This document shows, one piece after another, positions 59,701-64,000 of a DNA stretch of 64,000 nt. The notes below the pieces were generated by a model that was not told the DNA's origin, ran no database searches, and was given only the letters and a program-made list of their open reading frames with translations. The translations under genes were made by a program, and so were the position numbers. Location of the stretch: assembly GCA_013400155.1 (NCBI GenBank), contig VXBM01001018.1:213697-277696 (forward strand). The letters are read 5' to 3'. The stretch is from Helopsaltes ochotensis (Eukaryota; Chordata; Aves; Passeriformes; Locustellidae). The number at the start of each line of letters is the position of its first letter. The stretch's first letter is position 1.

Positions 59701-61288
59701 CTACTTTTTAGCTATGGGGCACTGTATCTTCATTTTAAAAAGAGCAGAAAAATTTGTTTCTGAGCAAAATATGTTAATTGTAACATATTATTAATGTTTG
59801 TTCTTAAACACACATATGCTTTGGTCAGTACAGAATTCTTAAAAAAAGTCTGGCAAAGTAAATGGTTGATAAATCAAGGGACCAGAGAAAAAGTAAATGG
59901 TAAGGAGAATGTACATAAATAAATATCAACTTTTACCTTCATCAGGTAGCTGAGACTCCTCTCACTGAAGACATCCCTAAGGAATCCCATTTCCTCTTTA
60001 TGATTTGAATCAGGTCGTAGCTGAGATGTCAAAAGGGCCAAAGTTTCATGCAAACCTAAATTTAGATTCAGGACAGAACAAAAACATTGCACACAGTGTT
60101 TGTCACGGGACCTTCTACTGCAGATTCAACAGTCACTACATTTACTTGGGTACCACACTGGTGATCACCAAGTTTGCAGAGAGACTCGTGTTTTTCTTGT
60201 GTTTATCCACCACTCATTTTGCAACACTCCCTTCATAAGTGGCAAACACATCATCATAGTAAGGCAAAAGCTAACAAAGCAGTATATATATATTTTTAAA
60301 CTATCTTCCATGTTTCCCATCTCATGTTTATTACACTGTTTCAGGAACTCTTTGTTTCCCTCTCACCAACTTTGAATTTTTAGTGTCACAGCAGACTCTC
60401 AAAATGACTGAGTGACCTCCTTTGTTGCACAGGGAGCAGCTCTACTTCCCCAGCAACTTTGCTTTCAAGTGTTATCCTGCCCCTTCTACCTATAAGGCAC
60501 CTATAAGAAGGCAGGTGTGAGCAGAGGAAGAAAGGACAGGTGTAGATTTCCACTGTGGTGGAATCAAAGCTTGTGGCTAGTTTGCTAAAAAGTGTTTAAA
60601 TCATCAATATCCAAATTCTGCAGTACACAGGGCCAGACAAATGCCAAATTTTTCCTGGTGAACCATGAAAGACAAGACCAAAACAAAGTATGAAAATAAA
60701 AAAAGAATTAAAAAGGGGAGGGGGTTCAAATCTATTCCTGTGGCTATTCTCTCCATGAACCTTAGAGTGGATTTGGATCCAGAAGACTCAAACTCACTCC
60801 TGCTTTAACACTAAGCATCATTTAGTATCTATGACTTCCCTCTGGGCAGCATACTGGAAGCAGCCTTGTGCAAAGTCACTTAAGTTAAAAGGAAGAATAT
60901 TAACAAAGTTTACCAACCCCTGTTGAGCAGATATATATTGGCTGATGTTTAATAAACACTGTTCCACTGAGAGGTTCAACTTTGTCTACAGAAGCCTTTG
61001 TCTATAGAATATCAGAATATATTCAGGCCTATCAGAATATATTCACGTGCTCTAGGGTTCTTAGGAAACTGTTTCCTGACAAACTTAATAAAGTTTCACC
61101 TTTTACACTCCACCTTCCTTCTTCTTGGTATCTGCTAAAAAAACCCCAGTTGAATTATCTTAATTCTATTACATTTTACTCCAATTTCAATTAATTTCAC
61201 ATGTGAAACACCTCTGGTAAGATTTCAGTCACTGTTCTGTTGAAAGCATGCAAGTTGAATTACCTGAGTCCTCTGAAAGCACTGGCAT
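41570..61288 (-). CDS. MPP3: MAGUK p55 family member 3 (MPP3), complete: 18 coding exons
   Basis: A membrane-associated guanylate-kinase scaffold at cell junctions and polarity complexes. Eighteen coding exons sum to 1,761 nt (586 aa; human MPP3 is 585), with phase kept at every junction. Domains in order: two L27 repeats (about 10-115, starting LHETLALLTSQL), PDZ (about 134-216, with EPLGATIRR and GDELREVNGI), SH3 (about 229-295, MRALFCYNPKED, TWWQAKRV), a HOOK linker (295-385) and guanylate-kinase-like domain (about 386-580, RLVVLIG, EHGEYKENLYGTS, ending WVPVSWVRS). The GK P-loop reads LIGCLGAKL, lacking the GK(S/T) core, so enzymatic activity is not expected; this is usual for MAGUKs. MPP2, the close neighbour paralogue in human, is less likely because the sequence tracks MPP3 throughout. 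A 21-nt microexon and a NAGNAG acceptor are present. Confidence 0.96.
42652..42774 (-). CDS. MPP3: MPP3 coding exon 17 (GK)
   Basis: Encodes AVKHLRTPEFKPYVIFVKPL and a basic-to-acidic linker ending SSPL. Acceptor TGTTCACAG, donor GTAAGT. Confidence 0.95.
43610..43718 (-). CDS. MPP3: MPP3 coding exon 16 (GK)
   Basis: Encodes FVEHGEYKENLYGTSLEAIR and SVMAKKKVCLVDVVPE. Donor GTAAGT. Confidence 0.96.
44466..44559 (-). CDS. MPP3: MPP3 coding exon 15 (GK)
   Basis: Encodes TTRSRKSHEREGVEYNFVSK and QSFETDVQQN. Donor GTGAGT. Confidence 0.95.
45959..46039 (-). CDS. MPP3: MPP3 coding exon 14 (GK)
   Basis: Encodes CLGAKLSELKQKVVSENPQE and YGVAVP. Donor GTGAGT. Confidence 0.95.
46720..46884 (-). CDS. 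MPP3: MPP3 coding exon 13
   Basis: Encodes GLRRSFRLSRKEKENN, a variable acidic stretch, FLTYEEVTKY and RLVVLI, the start of the GK domain. Donor GTAAGG. Confidence 0.95.
47045..47092. repeat. Tandem duplication of ~19 bp in MPP3 intron 12
   Basis: 'acccaatctataataaaa' occurs twice in a row. Confidence 0.8.
47205..47292 (+). repeat. G/T-rich tract with repeated G-runs in MPP3 intron 12
   Basis: Plus-strand runs such as GGGG, GGGGGGGG, GGGGG, GGG and GGGGG-T-GGG separated by T-rich spacers. They start about 30 bases inside the intron after exon 12. Confidence 0.75.
47324..47365 (-). CDS. MPP3: MPP3 coding exon 12 (42 nt)
   Basis: Encodes DCDCEGYFNGHYI, a cysteine-containing HOOK segment. Donor GTGAGT. 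Confidence 0.93.
   Translation of the reverse strand, partial: KTVTVKVISMDTT
47366..50282. other. MPP3: MPP3 introns 10 and 11
   Basis: Apart from the 21-nt exon 11 at 49030-49050 nothing coding was recognised. Frames at 49.4-49.8 kb on both strands have no similarity or splice support. Confidence 0.5.
49030..49050 (-). CDS. MPP3: MPP3 coding exon 11, 21-nt microexon
   Basis: Adds DQSSDK with split codons Y and E on each side. Acceptor CTAACTATAG, donor GTAGGT. It corresponds to the YDQPCDKE segment of human MPP3. Confidence 0.88.
50283..50347 (-). CDS. MPP3: MPP3 coding exon 10 (SH3/HOOK)
   Basis: Encodes RLTYRRTTGTLQNARTLKKP and L. Donor GTAAGT. Confidence 0.92.
51167..51200. repeat. Perfect 34-bp palindrome without spacer in MPP3 intron 9
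   Basis: Left arm AAATTCTGCCTTAACAG is followed directly by its reverse complement, centred on CAGCTG at the dyad. Bases just outside (A at 51166, G at 51201) do not pair. Confidence 0.97.
51959..52155 (-). CDS. MPP3: MPP3 coding exon 9 (SH3)
   Basis: Encodes residues 229-293: VFMRALFCYNPKEDKAIPCQ through AGLIPSKQFQE. Donor AAAG|GTTTGG. Confidence 0.96.
52338..52385. repeat. AT-rich microsatellite in MPP3 intron 8
   Basis: 'tatatatatttatatata' and similar low-complexity sequence. Confidence 0.85.
53159..53233 (-). CDS. MPP3: MPP3 coding exon 8 (PDZ end)
   Basis: Encodes AQSRGSITLKIIPAIKEEDR and LKDSK. Acceptor TTTCTCAG, donor GTATGC. Confidence 0.95.
53234..54685. other. MPP3: MPP3 intron 7
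   Basis: No repeat or coding segment recognised; the plus-strand frame at 54095-54400 is taken as chance. Confidence 0.5.
54686..54771 (-). CDS. MPP3: MPP3 coding exon 7 (PDZ)
   Basis: Encodes LVHVGDELREVNGITVLHKR and PEEISQIL. Donor GTCTGC is weak, but the join to exon 8 is in frame. Confidence 0.92.
55575..55656 (-). CDS. MPP3: MPP3 coding exon 6 (PDZ)
   Basis: Encodes GATIRRDEHTGAVIVARIMR and GGAADRS, covering the carboxylate-binding loop. Donor GTATGA. Confidence 0.95.
56636..56773 (-). CDS. MPP3: MPP3 coding exon 5 (L27 end to PDZ start)
   Basis: Encodes AMLVVHDTVAQKNFDPALPP, an acidic linker (FDDDFDEES) and VKIVRLVKNKEPL, the first PDZ strand. Confidence 0.96.
57296..57376 (-). CDS. 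MPP3: MPP3 coding exon 4 (second L27)
   Basis: 81 nt in phase 0, encoding VIEELQTAPVNNEEKELLQL and LSTPHLR. Donor GTAAAA. Confidence 0.95.
58325..59027 (+). mobile_element. CR1 LINE fragment in MPP3 intron 3
   Basis: About 0.7 kb of degraded CR1 in plus orientation, antisense to MPP3. It shows 'ctgattgagagcagccctta', 'cctctcctatgaggaaagga', 'ggaagtg'-like promoter-distal text, 'tgtagtgacaggacgtgagg' and the tail 'gggtccctccaacccaaacc'. The terminal ATTCTGTG repeats are missing. Several stops and indels rule out function. Confidence 0.85.
59385..59462 (-). CDS. MPP3: MPP3 coding exon 3
   Basis: 78 nt in phase 0, encoding IHEKLRHYERQSPTPVLHSA and AGLVED. Acceptor TTTTTTCAG, donor GTGAGT. Confidence 0.94.
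59937..60055 (-). CDS. MPP3: MPP3 coding exon 2 (first L27)
   Basis: Encodes LHETLALLTSQLRPDSNHKE through SERSLSYLMK (residues 10-48). Donor GTAAAA. Confidence 0.95.
61264..61288 (-). CDS. MPP3: MPP3 coding exon 1
   Basis: Encodes MPVLSEDS plus one base; donor GTAATT. The MPVLSEDSG start matches vertebrate MPP3. 5' UTR continues upstream, with possible acceptors near 61330-61375. Confidence 0.9.
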
Positions 61289-61289
61289 G

Positions 61290-63480
61290 GCTCTGTTCTT
61301 ACTCTTAGAGACAAATGTTCAACTTAATCCAACAGGATCGGTTCTTCTTTCTAGACTGTGATTCACAGGCAGTCCTGAAATGGGCAAACACAATACCTAA
61401 GCTCAAGCATGCAAGGAAAATATCAGGCATGTAAAAATAGCAACTTTTCAAGTTTTCAGTTTGACCCGAATTAAACAGAGTTCTGCAGTTATTCTGCTAT
61501 GCAAGTAACAAAAGGAAAAAGACTGGGTTATGCAATAACCATATTGTATCCTGGGTAAGGCTGAGGCTAACGGGAATATCTGTCAAGATAGATACTTTTA
61601 ACAGTCTGCATAACTGAAAAAAAAACAGAAGAGAAGGGATGTTTAATAGCACAGGAAAATAGCACATGCAGAAACAGAGTGTGCAGGAAGATGCCACAGC
61701 ACAAGATGCTCTGGGGCTTCCTAAAAGCACGTCTCAAAGAAATGTCCCTGTCCTGGGATTCTGAGGAAGATCATGCTACTTGTTAAAGCTGGCAGCACTG
61801 TCATACCACCAACCTTGGTCACAGATACTAAGGATGTTGTTATAAAAAATAAAGCTACTTCCACTGCTCAGAAATTACTTTAGATATTTCTCTAGCAGAT
61901 TTCTCTTGTCACTGAGAGCAAATTACTCCAGAGCAATATTTTTTTCATTAAAAAAAAAAAAAGCAAAACTGAATCTATGCATATAATTTCCAGTCCAAGA
62001 TGAAACATTGTGTTTCAGGGCACTTACAATCTTGTTCATGCTTATAAAATTCATTGGACTAATATTTGCATAAAAATAAACTTCCATAACAGCACACACA
62101 CTCCAGCTCTTTGCTGAATACAAAAAAAGGATGCTCCTTTTGTTTCTATTTGCAGGTAAGTCTCTGATATTTTGATTGTATGAAACAAGTTTGATGGTCT
62201 TCCAATTCAAATTTTCTTGACTAGCTGCCTGAAAATACCATAGTACTGCATGGCAAATCAGCATTTACTTATTTAGAATTTTCTAGATTCCTGAGTTTCT
62301 CTACAACATAGTAAAATACTAAGCTCAACAGTCATCTCTGTTTTACACCCTGTATTTTCTACCAGTACAATTAATTAATCCATCTGGGCATCAAAACATA
62401 ACTGGAGTTCTCTAACTAAATGAACTGAGTGTTGGAATTTCACTCTAATCAATGGGTTGTTCTCCAGTTCATTATATATACAATACCTTCATTTAAACAC
62501 ACTTTTTACCTATTGCTTAGAAGAAATAAACATTTCACTCACAAACACACACTTCACACCAAAAGAACTTTATGGGCAATGAATTCAACTGCTTTGGTTC
62601 CTTGACTACGGAATTTCATTTGATACATATTTAAATCTTCTCAAATCATTAAGGAAGAGAACTTTAATTGCATGTTTCATCTTTGCGACAGTGTGTGCTT
62701 CCTAAGTCAAACCTATTTAGCCCCAAACCCCATGAAAAGCCAAGTTATTTTCCAGATTCTTAGTGAAAAAACAGCCCACACAGGAAAACACACATTTCAG
62801 CATCTTAAAAACCTGAGAGCAAACTCAGGAGCATCAGAATTAGTCCAGTTAGGCACAGCAGTCAAAATGGAGGCTTCCCCTAGAGGCATCTTCCATGCTC
62901 TGTTAAAAACCCTGTTACACAGAACTGCCTGGAATGAACACTCCAGAGAATGAAAAGCATTCCATTCCCAGAGCTGGCTCTCAGAGGTATTAAAATCAGC
63001 CCCAGCATATGAGATCCATGCAAGATGGATCTCAAAACCATGAATCTGTCCTCTTATCAACAGGCTCAAATACACTTTTCCTCTTTAAAAATATCTACTT
63101 AAACCTTAATTCATTTTTTCACACATATCCTTGTCCAGCTCCTGAATGCCTGAAGTACCGGTCTTAGCTAGAAAAAGGACTGTTAATATTTGGAAAGAGC
63201 TAAATAAACTTGAACTGATGCTCGTCACGGGGTCAAAGTAGGAGATAAAACAGAAGCGTAATATGACTTGGCACATCCCCATTAACTTGCAGAATAAACC
63301 TATTGTGGTTCACCGCCTAATACAGGATAAAGCTTCTGTAATCCAGATTGTATCATTCAAAGCTGTAGCTGCTTTCAGAAAACAGCAGTTTAACATTTTA
63401 CATCGCCCTAGCGATTCGGTCAGAAGATGCATCAGTATGCTAATGGTGCCATAGGTGATAGCTGATGGCCACATAGGATC
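61290..63480. other. MPP3: Upstream part of MPP3, presumed 5' intron
   Basis: Between the start-codon exon and the CpG-rich block. AT-rich, with no recognised coding sequence. It is probably the intron after a non-coding first exon. Confidence 0.45.
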
Positions 63481-63489
63481 TCTCCTCCT

Positions 63490-64000
63490 GTCCAAACCTG
63501 AGGGAAGCCCTCCCGCGGGGTACCGAACCTACTCTAGCACGGGACAAGACTCTGCTCTGTGTGAAGCACACACAGAACCGCAATCGTTCCCTGCTGGGCA
63601 CCCCGGGCCGGACAGCTCCGGGCGCGGCGCTCGGGCCCCGCACAGCCCGGGCAACCCCCGGGCACAGCACCGGCACCCCGGCAAGGGCTGTCCCGCCGCG
63701 GACAGAGCTCTATGTGAGCTCCACCGAGCCCAGCTGCCGGTGATGCTGCCGGAGGTGATACTTGCGGGCCCGGACCTCCTCAGAGCTGCAGCACGTACGG
63801 AGCGAGCTTCCGGACCGGACCGGACCCCCGGCACGCCAGCAGCGAGACGGCCCTGCCTGCCCTGCTTCCCGAGCACGCTCCGGGCCCACAGCCACCAGGG
63901 CCGGCCTGGAGGCCGGACCTCGCACGGAGCCTCCAGGCACACCCAGCACAGCCGCGGGCTCCTCACGCCGGGCCGCGCCTCGAAGGCGGCCCCGGAGCCC
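63490..64000 (-). promoter_or_regulatory. MPP3: CpG-rich block, probable MPP3 promoter
   Basis: Base composition changes sharply to GC-rich with dense CpG (for example 'gggcgcggcgctcgg', 'cccgccgcggac') up to the window end. Its place upstream of MPP3 fits a CpG-island promoter with the 5' non-coding exon. It could also serve a divergent gene beyond the window. Open frames in it are composition artefacts. Confidence 0.55.

Noticed and set aside
63440..63966. GC-rich frames at the window end
   Set aside because: Arg/Ala/Pro-rich translations of a CpG-rich block, without splice or start support.

Overview
The window is vertebrate nuclear DNA, most likely from a bird and plausibly a songbird. 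The evidence is split genes with GT-AG introns, chicken-repeat-1 (CR1) LINE 3' ends carrying the ATTCTGTG tail, and two LTRs of a kind familiar from avian endogenous retroviruses. The order SOST - DUSP3 - MPP3 is the conserved block known from human 17q21.31; assignment to the chicken chromosome 27 equivalent is inferred from that synteny. One assembly gap of 611 N lies at 32553-33163.

Layout. 1-10.8 kb: no gene seen; this is the flank downstream of SOST, with one CR1 remnant near 6.1 kb. 10.87-14.71 kb, minus strand: SOST (sclerostin), complete in two coding exons (213 aa), with a minisatellite in its intron and a duplicated ~70-bp element on both sides of exon 2. 14.9-22 kb: intergenic, with a CACAGA-type microsatellite and a CR1 3' end. 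23.08-27.94 kb, minus strand: exons 2 and 3 of DUSP3 (VHR phosphatase), separated by an intron holding two solo LTRs; the first coding exon was not found and probably lies in the gap. 33.18-38.35 kb, plus strand: a complete seven-exon RAB18-like GTPase (205 aa), divergent from DUSP3 across the gap. 38.4-41.4 kb: intergenic between convergent 3' ends. 41.57-61.29 kb, minus strand: MPP3, a membrane-associated guanylate-kinase scaffold, with all 18 coding exons resolved in frame (586 aa, or 587 with an alternative NAGNAG acceptor). 63.49-64.0 kb: a CpG-rich block, probably the MPP3 promoter and 5' non-coding exon.

The genes are not a functional operon. They are a syntenic neighbourhood: a secreted Wnt antagonist made by bone cells, a dual-specificity phosphatase, a Rab GTPase of the ER/lipid-droplet type and a cell-polarity scaffold. 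Exon models were built by translating the sequence and joining GT-AG sites so that phase is kept. The exon lengths sum to whole codons for SOST, the RAB18-like gene and MPP3.

No wholly new system was found. The points most worth checking are the RAB18-like paralogue in this block, the repeated TACTAAC-bearing minisatellite and duplicated element around SOST exon 2, a perfect 34-bp palindrome in an MPP3 intron, and an LTR about 80 bp from the acceptor of the DUSP3 catalytic exon.
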